From the NCBI RefSeq assembly GCF_019968605.1, contig NZ_CP082966.1:310001-374000 (forward strand): DNA of 64,000 bases, written 5' to 3'. The notes under the pieces were generated by a model. The model was given only the letters and a program-made list of their open reading frames with translations. It did not search any database and was not told the DNA's origin. Shown here one piece after another: positions 20,367 through 30,716 of this stretch. Within the stretch, counting starts at the first letter, position 1; every line of letters begins with the position of its first letter. The position numbers were made by a program, and so were the translations under genes. Source of the DNA: Polaribacter litorisediminis. GTDB taxonomy: Bacteria > Bacteroidota > Bacteroidia > Flavobacteriales > Flavobacteriaceae.

Positions 20367-21359
20367 ATGGCAATATTAAATTTTCAAAAGCCCGATAAAG
20401 TAATAATGATTGAATCTACAGATTTTACTGGTAGATTTGAATTCAGACCTTTAGAACCAGGTTTTGGTTTAACTGTTGGTAATGCCTTAAGAAGAGTACT
20501 TTTGTCTTCTTTAGAAGGTTTTGCAATAACCTCTTTAAGAATAGACGGTGTAGAACATGAATTTTCTACTATTAGTGGTATTGTAGAGGATGTTACAGAA
20601 ATAATTTTAAACTTAAAGCAAGTTCGTTTTAAGAAGCAAATAGAGGAAACAGACAGGGAAACTGTCTCTGTTTCAATTTCTGGTCAAGAGCAGTTTACTG
20701 CGGGAGATTTACAGAAATTTATTTCAGGTTTTCAAGTTTTGAATCCTGATTTAGTTATTTGTAACATGGAACAATCTGTAAAATTAAACGCAGAAATTAC
20801 TATAGAAAAAGGAAGAGGATTTGTTCCTGCTGAAGAGAATAAAAAATCATCAGCACCGATAGGAACGATCTTTACAGATTCTATATACACTCCGATTAAA
20901 AATGTAAAATATGCAATCGAGAATTTTCGTGTAGAGCAAAAAACGGATTATGAAAAATTAGTTTTCGATATCGATACGGATGGTTCAATTAATCCAAAGG
21001 ATGCATTAACAGAAGCTGCAAAAATTTTAATCCATCACTTTATGTTATTCTCTGATGAGCGTATCACTTTAGAGGCAGATGAAATTGCACAGACAGAAAC
21101 ATATGATGAAGAGTCATTGCATATGCGTCAATTATTAAAAACTAGATTAATCGATATGGATTTATCTGTAAGAGCTTTAAACTGTTTAAAGGCTGCAGAA
21201 GTGGATACATTAGGAGATTTAGTTTCTTTTAATAAAAGCGATTTAATGAAGTTTAGAAACTTTGGAAAAAAATCTTTAACAGAATTAGAGGAGTTGGTTA
21301 TTGTTAAAGGATTAAGTTTTGGAATGGACTTAACAAAATACAAATTAGATAGAGATTAA
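20367..21359 (+). CDS. rpoA: DNA-directed RNA polymerase subunit alpha
   Basis: 330 residues. The N-terminal assembly domain has [26 protein letters not shown] near residue 26; the C-terminal domain (about 250-330) carries the helix-hairpin-helix [19 protein letters not shown] and [13 protein letters not shown] that contacts UP-element DNA and regulators. It lies 16 bases after rpsD in the usual alpha-operon order. Confidence 0.98.
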   Translation: MAILNFQKPDKVIMIESTDFTGRFEFRPLEPGFGLTVGNALRRVLLSSLEGFAITSLRIDGVEHEFSTISGIVEDVTEIILNLKQVRFKKQIEETDRETVSVSISGQEQFTAGDLQKFISGFQVLNPDLVICNMEQSVKLNAEITIEKGRGFVPAEENKKSSAPIGTIFTDSIYTPIKNVKYAIENFRVEQKTDYEKLVFDIDTDGSINPKDALTEAAKILIHHFMLFSDERITLEADEIAQTETYDEESLHMRQLLKTRLIDMDLSVRALNCLKAAEVDTLGDLVSFNKSDLMKFRNFGKKSLTELEELVIVKGLSFGMDLTKYKLDRD

Positions 21360-21419
21360 CCTTTCATATTTTGCTCCTCAAAATGGGTAGATGCAAGATG
21401 AAAGCATAAAACAAGCGTC

Positions 21420-21893
21420 ATGAGACACGGAAAGAAATTTAATCATTTAGGAAGAAAGACAGCGCACAGAAAAGCGATGTTAGCAAATATGTCATGTTCT
21501 CTAATAGAACATAAACGTATTAACACAACAGTTGCAAAAGCAAAAGCGTTAAGAGTTTTTGTGGAGCCGTTAATTACAAAGTCTAAATCGGATACTACGC
21601 ACAATAGACGTGTTGTTTTTTCTTATTTACGTGATAAGTTTGCAGTTACAGAATTGTTCAGAGAAATATCTGTAAAAGTTGCAGATAGACCAGGAGGGTA
21701 TGTTCGTATTATCAAATTAGGAAATCGTCAAGGAGATAATGCACCTATGGCAATGGTTGAACTTGTAGATTATAACGAAATTTATAATCCAAAAGGAACT
21801 AAAGCCAAGAAAACTACAAGAAGAGGAAGAAGTAAAAAGTCAGAAACTCCTCAAGTAGAAGAATCAACAACAGAAGAAAAATCTGAAGAGTAA
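21420..21893 (+). CDS. rplQ: 50S ribosomal protein L17 with acidic/basic C-terminal extension
   Basis: 157 residues against about 127 in E. coli. The core ([47 protein letters not shown]) is canonical; the extra 40 residues are a basic stretch ([17 protein letters not shown]) followed by an acidic tail rich in E and T. Extensions of this kind are frequent in Bacteroidota L17. Last gene of the ribosomal block; a terminator follows. Confidence 0.97.
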   Translation: MRHGKKFNHLGRKTAHRKAMLANMSCSLIEHKRINTTVAKAKALRVFVEPLITKSKSDTTHNRRVVFSYLRDKFAVTELFREISVKVADRPGGYVRIIKLGNRQGDNAPMAMVELVDYNEIYNPKGTKAKKTTRRGRSKKSETPQVEESTTEEKSEE

Positions 21894-21920
21894 AAAATGA
21901 AGATTTATTAAATGATATAG

Positions 21921-21953
21921 AAGGGATAAGCGTTTACGTTTATCCCTTTTTTT
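21921..21953 (+). terminator. Terminator of the ribosomal/rpoA block
   Basis: AAGGGATAAGCG (21921-21932) pairs with CGTTTATCCCTT (21937-21948) with one G-T pair and a TTTA loop, followed by T to 21953. A good intrinsic terminator between rplQ and carA. Confidence 0.8.
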
Positions 21954-21990
21954 ATATTTTTACAGCATCAACAAGAAAATTAAATTACCA

Positions 21991-23109
21991 ATGAAATATC
22001 AAACACGAAAAAAGGCTTTAGTCTTATTAGCGGATGGAACAATCTTTTATGGGAAATCAGTTGGAATAGAAGGAACATCAACAGGTGAAATTTGTTTTAA
22101 TACAGGTATGACTGGGTATCAAGAAATATTTACAGATCCATCTTATTTTGGTCAATTAATGGTTGCAACAAATGCACACATTGGTAATTATGGTGTTAAT
22201 GATCTTGAAGTTGAGTCAGAAGGAATTAAAATTTCGGGGTTAATTTGTAGAAATTTTAGTTTTACGCATTCACGTGTAGATTCTGATGGGAATTTGAAAG
22301 ATTGGTTTATGGAGCATAATATTGTTGCTATTTCTGATGTGGATACAAGAGCATTAGTTTCTTATATTAGAGACCACGGAGCTATGAATGCAATTATATC
22401 TACAGAGATCGATGATATTGATTCTCTAAAGAAGCAGTTAGTTAAAGTTCCAAGTATGGAAGGTTTAGAATTGGCTTCTAAAGTATCTACCAAAGAACCT
22501 TATTTTGTAGGTGATGAAAATGCTGAATTCAAAATTTCAGCATTAGATATCGGTATTAAGAAGAATATTATTAGGAATTTGGTAAAACGAGGGGCGTATG
22601 TAAAAGTGTATCCGTATAACGCTTCTTTCGAAGATTTATCTTCTTTTAATCCTGATGGATATTTTATTTCCAATGGACCTGGAGATCCAGAGCCTTTAAT
22701 TGAAGCCCAAGAAGTAGCAAAAGAAATTATCAAAAGAGATTTACCTTTATTTGGTATCTGTTTAGGACATCAAGTAATTGCTTTAGCAAATGGTATTTCT
22801 ACTTATAAAATGCATAATGGTCACAGAGGTATCAATCATCCTGTAAAGAATCTCTTAACGGGTAAAGGTGAGATTACTTCCCAGAATCATGGTTTCGCCA
22901 TCAATCGAGAAGAAACTGAAGCAAACGAACATGTAGAGATTACTCATATTCATTTAAATGACCATACTGTAGCAGGAATACGTTTAAAAAATAAAAATAC
23001 TTTTTCCGTGCAATATCATCCAGAAGCAAGTCCGGGCCCTCATGATTCTGAATATCTTTTTGATCAATTTATGGCGAATATAGTGGCTTCAAAGAAAGTA
23101 TTATCATAA
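21991..23109 (+). CDS. carA: Carbamoyl-phosphate synthase small (glutaminase) subunit
   Basis: 372 residues. The N-terminal CarA domain has GEICFNTGMTGYQEIFTDPSY; the C-terminal class I amidotransferase has the nucleophile in LFGICLGHQVIALANG (Cys near residue 256) and the His-Glu pair in VQYHPEASPGPHD. It releases ammonia from glutamine for CarB in arginine and pyrimidine synthesis. carB is not in the window. Its position straight after rplQ is common in Flavobacteriaceae, as I recall. Confidence 0.97.
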   Translation: MKYQTRKKALVLLADGTIFYGKSVGIEGTSTGEICFNTGMTGYQEIFTDPSYFGQLMVATNAHIGNYGVNDLEVESEGIKISGLICRNFSFTHSRVDSDGNLKDWFMEHNIVAISDVDTRALVSYIRDHGAMNAIISTEIDDIDSLKKQLVKVPSMEGLELASKVSTKEPYFVGDENAEFKISALDIGIKKNIIRNLVKRGAYVKVYPYNASFEDLSSFNPDGYFISNGPGDPEPLIEAQEVAKEIIKRDLPLFGICLGHQVIALANGISTYKMHNGHRGINHPVKNLLTGKGEITSQNHGFAINREETEANEHVEITHIHLNDHTVAGIRLKNKNTFSVQYHPEASPGPHDSEYLFDQFMANIVASKKVLS

Positions 23110-23179
23110 CAATTGTATCTTTTAAAAAAAATATTTATATTTTTTTACGAAAAGTATAAAAAATATAAAGAATTAGTAC

Positions 23180-23257
23180 TACCTTTGTAACGTGATTGAA
23201 AAATCACATTCTTTTTCATAGCAATTTTCCCACTCAATTTATTGAGTGGGTTTTTTT
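23180..23257 (+). ncRNA. Candidate small RNA, or attenuated leader, between carA and eno
   Basis: A -7 element TACCTTTG (23180-23187) precedes a perfect hairpin GTGATT-GAAA-AATCAC (23192-23207), a GNRA-type tetraloop located right at the predicted 5' end. An unpaired stretch follows, then an intrinsic terminator CCCACTCAAT/ATTGAGTGGG (23229-23250) with seven T. The whole makes an RNA of about 65 bases. No clear -33 TTG is visible. It may be a free small RNA or a prematurely ended leader of eno, whose ATG is 121 bases beyond. Confidence 0.45.
23229..23257 (+). terminator. Intrinsic terminator in the carA-eno gap
   Basis: A perfect 10-bp GC-containing inverted repeat is followed by seven T. 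It could end carA transcripts (120 bases past its stop), the candidate small RNA, or both. Confidence 0.8.
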
Positions 23258-23363
23258 ATTTTATATAGCAAACGTTTTCGTAATTAATTAAGTACATATT
23301 CTTAGAATCTATCTACATTTTGTAAATTAGCAAAAGTTATATAGATTTAAAATTAATAATTAA

Positions 23364-24665
<1,302 letters not shown>

Positions 24666-24735
24666 TTGATTACATATTTCCTTTGTAATTTCATTTTTAC
24701 ACAAAGAGAAGTTTTTACTACTTAAATATATTCAA

Positions 24736-24764
24736 AAAGCCTTACAATTTTGTAGGGCTTTCTT
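24736..24764 (+). terminator. Terminator of eno
   Basis: AAAGCCTTACAA (24736-24747) pairs with TTGTAGGGCTTT (24750-24761) with one G-T pair; a short T/C-interrupted T run follows. Confidence 0.7.
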
Positions 24765-24895
24765 AATTTATTAAGGAATTGTTAAATCAATCCTAATTAT
24801 TTTTCAATATTAAAAATCTATGCTACACATCTTTTAATATCCTTGAAAAATTGGTATCTTCGTGGCTATACAATAAACTCTAAAAACCAGTATAG

Positions 24896-26182
24896 ATGTC
24901 GGATATAGCGAAATTGCAAATAGGTGAAAATTCTTTTGAATTTCCTTTAATAAAAGGAACAGAAAATGAAGTTGCCATAGATGTTAAAAGTTTAAGAAAT
25001 GCAACCAATGGAATAATTACGATAGATCCAGGATTTAAAAATACAGGTTCTTGTGAAAGTGCAATTACGTTTTTAGATGGAGAAAAAGGGATTTTGCGTT
25101 ATAGAGGATATCCTATAGAACAATTAGCAGAAAAAGCTGATTTTTTAGAAGTTTCTTATGCTTTAATTTTTGGTGATTTACCAAATAAAGAGCAATTAGA
25201 TAAATTTCATTCAGACATAAAAGCGCATTCATTAGTAGATGATGATGTTAGAAAAATTTTAGAGGCATTTCCTAAGACTGCACATCCCATGGGCGTTCTT
25301 TCTTCATTAACAAGTGCATTAACTGCTTTTAATCCTATTTCGGTAAACATAGAGTCTAGAGAAGATATGTACAATGCTATCGTTAGAATCTTGGCAAAAT
25401 TTCCTGTTCTAGTGGGGTGGACGATGCGCAAGAAAAAGGGATTGCATTTAAATTATGGAAAAAAATCTTTGGGCTATGTAGAGAATATAATGTACATGAT
25501 GTTTAAAGAGCCTAATGAAGATTTTCAGGTAAATCCTGTGATTAAGAATGCATTAGATAAATTACTAATTTTACATGCGGATCATGAGCAAAATTGTTCT
25601 ACCTCTACCGTTAGAATAGTTGGTTCTTCTCATGCCGGTTTGTTTGCTTCACTTTCTGCAGGTATATCAGCGCTTTGGGGGCCTTTGCATGGTGGTGCTA
25701 ATCAGGCAGTTTTAGAAATGTTGGAAGCGATAAAAGCTGATGGAGGCGATACTAAAAAATACATGGCAAAAGCTAAAGATAAAAATGATCCTTTTCGATT
25801 AATGGGCTTTGGGCATAGAGTTTATAAAAATTTCGACCCAAGGGCTAAAATTATTAAAGTGGCTGCAGATGAAGTTTTAAATGATTTGGGTGTAGAAGAT
25901 CCTATTTTAAACATCGCAAGAGGATTAGAACAAGAGGCTTTAAATGATCCTTATTTTGTAGAAAGAAAACTATATCCAAACGTAGATTTCTATTCAGGAA
26001 TTATATATAGAGCTATGGGAATTCCTGTAGATATGTTTACTGTAATGTTTGCCTTGGGGCGTTTACCAGGTTGGATTGCTCAATGGAAAGAAATGAGGTT
26101 AAATAAAGAACCAATTGGTAGACCACGCCAAATTTATATAGGAGAAAATATAAGACCTTTTGTAGATATTGATAAAAGATAA
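24896..26182 (+). CDS. gltA: Citrate synthase (type II)
   Basis: 428 residues, the hexameric NADH-sensitive size class. Condenses oxaloacetate and acetyl-CoA. Active-site blocks: HADHEQNCSTSTVR (near residue 227), SLSAGISALWGPLHGGANQAVLEML with the first catalytic histidine, GFGHRVYKNFDPRA with the second, and the aspartate in NVDFYSGI. Stands alone between two terminators. Upstream TATCTTCG is only a weak promoter match. Confidence 0.97.
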   Translation: MSDIAKLQIGENSFEFPLIKGTENEVAIDVKSLRNATNGIITIDPGFKNTGSCESAITFLDGEKGILRYRGYPIEQLAEKADFLEVSYALIFGDLPNKEQLDKFHSDIKAHSLVDDDVRKILEAFPKTAHPMGVLSSLTSALTAFNPISVNIESREDMYNAIVRILAKFPVLVGWTMRKKKGLHLNYGKKSLGYVENIMYMMFKEPNEDFQVNPVIKNALDKLLILHADHEQNCSTSTVRIVGSSHAGLFASLSAGISALWGPLHGGANQAVLEMLEAIKADGGDTKKYMAKAKDKNDPFRLMGFGHRVYKNFDPRAKIIKVAADEVLNDLGVEDPILNIARGLEQEALNDPYFVERKLYPNVDFYSGIIYRAMGIPVDMFTVMFALGRLPGWIAQWKEMRLNKEPIGRPRQIYIGENIRPFVDIDKR

Positions 26183-26211
26183 AAAAAATTACATTATTTT
26201 TACTAAAACTA

Positions 26212-26241
26212 AAAAGCTTCATAATTTATGAGGCTTTTTTT
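26212..26241 (+). terminator. Terminator of gltA
   Basis: AAAAGCTTCATA (26212-26223) pairs with TATGAGGCTTTT (26227-26238) with one G-T pair, followed by T to 26241. It lies only 14 bases before the next start codon. Confidence 0.75.
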
Positions 26242-26255
26242 ATAATTTTAATGAT

Positions 26256-27173
26256 ATGTTAAAACTTAATGTTAAAAACGAAACAGCTAAATTAAGAGCT
26301 GTGGTTCTGGGAATTGCAAATAGTAATGGAGCTATTCCGAAACCAGAAGACTGCTATGATCCAAAAAGTTTACATCATGTTTTGTCCGGAACGTATCCAA
26401 AGGAAGAAAATATGATTTTAGAAATGGAAGGGGTTGCTAAAGTTTTTGAGAAATATAATGTTAAAGTTTTTAGACCAGAAATCATCGAAAATTATAATCA
26501 AATATTCTCTAGAGATATTGCTTTTGTAATCGATGATAAATTGATTAAAGCAAATATTTTACCCGATAGAGAAAAAGAATATAAAGCCATACATGAGGTT
26601 TTAGAGCAAATTAATCCTGAAAATATAATTCATTTACCAGCAGAATGCCATGTGGAAGGTGGGGATGTTATGCCATGGAATGATTACATATTTATTGGAA
26701 CTTACACAGGTAAGGATTATGCAGATTATATTACGGCTCGTACAAATATAGAAGCTGTAAATGCGATACAAGCCTTATTTCCTCATAAAACAGTAAAATC
26801 TTTTGAATTAAGAAAATCGAATACAAATGCTAAAGACAATGCATTACATTTAGATTGTTGTTTTCAACCCATAGGTAAAGACAAAGCAATTTTACATAAA
26901 AATGGATTTCTTATTGAGGAAGAGTACGAATGGCTTTTAAATTATTTTGGAAAAGAAAATGTATTTGAAATTACAAAAGAAGAAATGTATAACATGAACA
27001 GTAATGTGTTTTCAATTTCTGAAAATGTAATAATTTCTGAAAAAAATTTTACAAGACTTAATACTTGGCTAAGAGAAAATGAATTTACAGTTGAAGAAGT
27101 GCCATACTCAGAGATAGCAAAGCAAGAAGGTCTTTTAAGATGTTCTACTTTACCTTTAATTAGAGATAAGTAA
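26256..27173 (+). CDS. Amidinohydrolase, dimethylarginine dimethylaminohydrolase-like
   Basis: 305 residues of the guanidino-group-modifying (pentein) fold. Active-site signs in order: FSRDIAFVIDD near residue 88, HVEGGDVMPW with the substrate-binding Glu/Asp near residue 130, HLDCCFQPIG with the catalytic histidine near residue 197, and a C-terminal cysteine in LLRCSTLPLIR as nucleophile. Relatives hydrolyse methylated arginine or arginine to citrulline. Exact substrate cannot be fixed from sequence. It converges on the FAS1 gene with a shared terminator; the similar ctlX follows 1.3 kb on. Confidence 0.8.
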   Translation: MLKLNVKNETAKLRAVVLGIANSNGAIPKPEDCYDPKSLHHVLSGTYPKEENMILEMEGVAKVFEKYNVKVFRPEIIENYNQIFSRDIAFVIDDKLIKANILPDREKEYKAIHEVLEQINPENIIHLPAECHVEGGDVMPWNDYIFIGTYTGKDYADYITARTNIEAVNAIQALFPHKTVKSFELRKSNTNAKDNALHLDCCFQPIGKDKAILHKNGFLIEEEYEWLLNYFGKENVFEITKEEMYNMNSNVFSISENVIISEKNFTRLNTWLRENEFTVEEVPYSEIAKQEGLLRCSTLPLIRDK

Positions 27174-27215
27174 ACCCATAAAAAAAGCTGCATAAAGCAG
27201 CTTTTTTTATGGGTT
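27173..27215. terminator. Bidirectional terminator between convergent genes
   Basis: A perfect 19-bp stem (27173-27191 with 27197-27215) has a GC centre flanked by A7 and T7 tracts, so it serves either strand. It begins at the last base of the amidinohydrolase stop codon and ends 10 bases before the FAS1 gene's end. Confidence 0.9.
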
Positions 27216-27225
27216 ATATTTTTAT

Positions 27226-28179
27226 TTATGGTAATAGAACAGCATCAATTGCATGTATTACACCATTAGTTCCTTGCACATCATTTGTTGCAGCCCCAAC
27301 CAATATATTTACAGTTTGATTACTTGTAGTTTTTATTTGAGCACCATTAGATAAATCTACTGTAATACTGCCACCAATAACAGGTACAGCACCATTAGTT
27401 AGTTGATCTGCTTGCACATTTAATCCGTTTACAACATGGTATTTTAAAACAGCATCTAAAGTAGCAACGGGTACATCTGCCAAGGTATTCCAATCAGAAT
27501 TAGAATCTAATAAATTTTGAAAAGCATCATTTGTTGGTGCAAAAACAGTAAAAGGTCCCGTTCCAGATAAAACTGATACAAAATCAGTTGTATGTCTACT
27601 ATCTGTTAGAGCAGCAACCAAACTTGTAAAACCAGCATTGTTTAAAGCCAACGTCACAACATTGGGTGGTAACATTACTTTATTGATCACATGAACAACG
27701 CCATTAGTGGCATCAACATCAACAGCGGTTGGTGATGCATCTCCATTAAAAGCAACACCCCCAGATACTTTTACTTGTAACGATAATGCCTCTCCATTTG
27801 GTCCTGTGGATAAAGTGTTCACATAGGTGTCAGATAAATCTGTAGACATCACTTTAGAGTCTAAAGTATGAAAAAGTAAAACAGCTTCTAAAGTTTCTAC
27901 AGGAATATCATTTACGGTATTCCAAGCAGGATTAGAATCTAATAATTCCTGAAAAGCAACATTTGTTGGTGCAAAAACAGTAAAATTTCCTTCACTAGCT
28001 AAAGTAGAAACTAAATTTGCTCGTGTTGCTGCAGCAACCAAACTTGTTAAATTGTTTGCCATAGCAACATCAACAATAGTATTTGTTGGAACAGTTTGCA
28101 TAACATCCTCATCATCACTACAAGATTGAAAAAGGACTGCGAAAATTAGAACTGGTAATAATTTTTTTAAGACTTTCAT
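27226..28179 (-). CDS. Lipoprotein with two FAS1 (fasciclin) domains
   Basis: 317 residues. A lipoprotein signal ends at FQSC (Cys about 20), followed by the acidic SDDEDV typical of Bacteroidota surface lipoproteins. Two FAS1 repeats lie at about 36-172 and 176-317; each has the H1-box-like NFTVFAPTNVAFQELLDSN / PFTVFAPTNDAFQNLLDSN and the H2-like GVVHVINKVMLPP / GVIHAIDAVLLP. FAS1 domains mediate adhesion to matrix or surfaces; the binding partner is unknown. The two copies are very alike, suggesting internal duplication. Confidence 0.93.
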   Translation of the reverse strand: MKVLKKLLPVLIFAVLFQSCSDDEDVMQTVPTNTIVDVAMANNLTSLVAAATRANLVSTLASEGNFTVFAPTNVAFQELLDSNPAWNTVNDIPVETLEAVLLFHTLDSKVMSTDLSDTYVNTLSTGPNGEALSLQVKVSGGVAFNGDASPTAVDVDATNGVVHVINKVMLPPNVVTLALNNAGFTSLVAALTDSRHTTDFVSVLSGTGPFTVFAPTNDAFQNLLDSNSDWNTLADVPVATLDAVLKYHVVNGLNVQADQLTNGAVPVIGGSITVDLSNGAQIKTTSNQTVNILVGAATNDVQGTNGVIHAIDAVLLP

Positions 28180-28213
28180 TTTTTATTTTTTTAGTTTATT
28201 TAATAATGTTTAG

Positions 28214-28221
28214 CAAAATTA
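28214..28221 (-). promoter_or_regulatory. -7 element for the FAS1 gene
   Basis: TAATTTTG on the minus strand (28221-28214), 35 bases before the ATG. A second match, TAACTTTG, lies at 28278-28271. Neither has a TTG at the ideal distance. Confidence 0.35.
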
Positions 28222-28458
28222 CATTTTTATTAAACTAAATTTTGTTAACTAAAACCTAAAATATATTAAACAAAGTTAATTTTGGTTAAAAGTATTTTGA
28301 TGGTTTTGCGTATCAAATTTCTGATACTCGTAATTTCAATTGATAAATGCTATTTGAAATGGTCTTGGTTAAAAAAGTGTCTAGGATCAAAATGCATTTA
28401 TTTTAAGAAAGAGTCATTTATATTTAATTGTATTTCCGAATATGATTATAAAAAGTTA

Positions 28459-28466
28459 TAATTTTG
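28459..28466 (+). promoter_or_regulatory. -7 element for ctlX
   Basis: TAATTTTG at 28459-28466. It lies downstream of the first in-frame ATG (28442), so it argues for the ATG at 28484 as the true start. The nearest TTG is 28 bases upstream, longer than ideal. Confidence 0.4.
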
Positions 28467-28483
28467 TGGTATATATAAAATTT

Positions 28484-29419
28484 ATGCAACAAACTACGAA
28501 TACAATTTTAATGATTCGTCCTATTAACTTCAGGATGAATGAGCAAACTGCTGTAAATAATTATTATCAGGAAAATTTAGCACTTAAAAGTTCTGAAATA
28601 AATAAAAAAGCACAAGAAGAATTTGATGATTATGTAAAAATACTAAGAAGTATTGGTATTCATGTAGTGGTAATTTCTGATACAGAAGAATTTGATACAC
28701 CAGATTCTATTTTTCCTAATAATTGGATTTCTTTTCATCAAGATGGTACAGTTGCCATTTACCCTATGTTTGCAGAAAATAGACGTTTAGAAAGAAGAGA
28801 TGATATTTTACAAGTTTTGGAGAGTCAAGGATTTTTAATTAAAAATGTTATAGATTATACCTCTGCAGAAGCAGAAAATATTTTTTTGGAAGCTACTGGA
28901 AGCATGATTTTAGATAGAGTTCATAAAAAAGCTTATTGTGCTTTATCGCCAAGGGCAGATGAAGATTTGTTTATAGAGTTCTGCGAAGATTTTGAATATA
29001 CTCCCGTTATCTTTACCGCGTATCAAACTGTAGAAAATAGGAGAGAAGCTATTTATCATGCAAATGTGATGATGTGTGTTGCGGAAACCTTTGCGATTGT
29101 TTGTTTATCTTCCATAGATGATAAAAAAGAACGTAAGAACTTGTTAAAGCATTTAAAAGAAGACGGTAAAAAAGTAATTGATATATCAGAAGATCAGGTA
29201 AATAGCTTTTCTGGAAATGCATTGCAAGTGCGCAATGATAAGAATGAATTATTTTTAATTATGAGTCAAGCTGCTTTTAATAGCTTAACAGAAAGTCAAA
29301 AAGCACAAATTAATAATCACTGTAAAATTGTTTCTAGTTCTTTAAATACCATCGAAACTTGTGGAGGTGGAAGTGCCAGATGTATGATGGCAGAAGTTTT
29401 TTTACCAAAAACAACTTAA
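28484..29419 (+). CDS. ctlX: Citrulline utilization hydrolase CtlX family protein
   Basis: 311 residues from the ATG at 28484. The frame is open from 28442, but MQQTTNTILMIRP is the family's usual beginning and the promoter-like element lies between the two ATGs. Pentein-fold motifs: DSIFPNNWISFH near residue 80, FLEATGSMILDR, YHANVMMCVAETFAIVCL with the catalytic histidine, and the C-terminal nucleophile region ETCGGGSARCMMAEV. As I recall, the family is annotated as acting on citrulline and is related to arginine deiminases. A second amidinohydrolase lies close upstream, hinting at local arginine/citrulline catabolism. Confidence 0.88.
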   Translation: MQQTTNTILMIRPINFRMNEQTAVNNYYQENLALKSSEINKKAQEEFDDYVKILRSIGIHVVVISDTEEFDTPDSIFPNNWISFHQDGTVAIYPMFAENRRLERRDDILQVLESQGFLIKNVIDYTSAEAENIFLEATGSMILDRVHKKAYCALSPRADEDLFIEFCEDFEYTPVIFTAYQTVENRREAIYHANVMMCVAETFAIVCLSSIDDKKERKNLLKHLKEDGKKVIDISEDQVNSFSGNALQVRNDKNELFLIMSQAAFNSLTESQKAQINNHCKIVSSSLNTIETCGGGSARCMMAEVFLPKTT

Positions 29420-29540
29420 TAATTTTTAATAAGCATCAAAAGTAAATATCAGCAACATACCTAGATCGCAAGTGTGCCGTAAACTTTTAGATTTAAACGT
29501 TTTGTAGTTCTTATTTTTCAATACTCCAACAAAACAAGGC

Positions 29541-29829
29541 TTACATGGGTTGTCTAATATTAGATACAGGTCTTGAATATAAATCGTATGGCGCTCTATC
29601 AAACTTTTTTACAACATCAAGCATTTCTAATACAACCTTTATTGGTGTTCATATTTTTGAATTGAATTGAGCATTCCTAGCTATAAAAAATTTATGGAGT
29701 TGTATATCTTCACAAACATCGTCATAAATTTTAAGGAACTTGTAATCCTTAGTATGGTTATTTGTATTCAAAATAATCTGGTTGAGATTGAATCTTATTG
29801 TACTTGAAAATAATATGTAAAACGATTTT
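29541..29829 (-). pseudogene. Probable remnant of an unidentified gene
   Basis: On the minus strand one frame runs about 95 codons from 29829 to a stop at 29541 with a single in-frame TGA at 29651-29649. The text looks protein-like (for example KDYKFLKIYDDVCEDIQLH before the TGA and TPIKVVLEMLDVVKKFDRAP after it), and a neighbouring frame continues with DNPCKPCFVGVLKNKNY. I do not recognise the family. No start codon fits. Confidence 0.35.
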
Positions 29830-29975
29830 TAGTAATTGTTTTTTCAAATGATTAATCTTGTTTTTGTACTTTGTTTTTAAACCTTGATTCGCATAAATAA
29901 TTAATTTTTATTTTGATGGAGCATATTTTATCTTGTCTTAATGATATTTATTAATTTAGCTAAAAATTAAATCTA

Positions 29976-30716
29976 TTGAATTACATAGAACACATAGGTA
30001 AATATTTTATAATGCTGAAGCAGGTTTTTAAAAAACCTCAGAAAGGTAAGGTATTTTATGAAGCTTTATTAAGAGAAATAGAAGAGCTTGGGTTAAAATC
30101 CTTAGGGATTATTATGTTTATTTCATTTTTTATTGGTGGTGTAATTGCTTTGCAAACTGCTCTAAATTTAGATGGTGCTTTTATACCACAATCTTTAATT
30201 GGTTTCGCAGCAAAAAGGTCTATTATTTTAGAGTTCGCACCAACATTTTGTTCCATTATTTTAGCGGGTAAAGTAGGTTCTTATATAACCTCTAGTATTG
30301 GCACGATGAAGGTAACAGAACAAATTGATGCTTTAGATGTAATGGGTATAAACTCCTTAAATTATTTAGTGTTACCAAAAGTAATTGCAACCGTTTTCTT
30401 CTATCCTTTTTTAATTATTTTAGGAATGTTTATGGGCATTTTTGGAGGCTGGCTAGCAGGTGTGTTTTCTGGTTTATTTAGTGGTGTAGATTATATAGAA
30501 GGTTTAAGAACAGATTTTAAGCCCTTTTACATAGTGTATGCAATCATTAAAACACTCGTTTTTGCTTTTCTAATTTCAACAGTGCCTTCTTATCATGGAT
30601 ATTACGTAAAAGGAGGTTCTATTGCGGTGGGTAAGGCAAGTACGCAATCTGTTGTCTGGACAACCATATTGATAGTAATTGCCAATTATCTACTAACACA
30701 AATGTTACTAACGTAA
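29976..30716 (+). CDS. mlaE: MlaE-family ABC transporter permease
   Basis: 246 residues with about five to six hydrophobic segments. I use the TTG at 29976 because NYIEHIGKYFIML is the usual N-terminus of the family in Flavobacteriaceae; the first ATG (30012) would remove it. AGKVGSYITSSIGTMKVTEQIDAL near residue 90 is the conserved MlaE region. Known role: inner-membrane permease of phospholipid (retrograde lipid) transport that maintains outer-membrane asymmetry. The ATPase gene begins on the next base. Confidence 0.92.
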   Translation: MNYIEHIGKYFIMLKQVFKKPQKGKVFYEALLREIEELGLKSLGIIMFISFFIGGVIALQTALNLDGAFIPQSLIGFAAKRSIILEFAPTFCSIILAGKVGSYITSSIGTMKVTEQIDALDVMGINSLNYLVLPKVIATVFFYPFLIILGMFMGIFGGWLAGVFSGLFSGVDYIEGLRTDFKPFYIVYAIIKTLVFAFLISTVPSYHGYYVKGGSIAVGKASTQSVVWTTILIVIANYLLTQMLLT

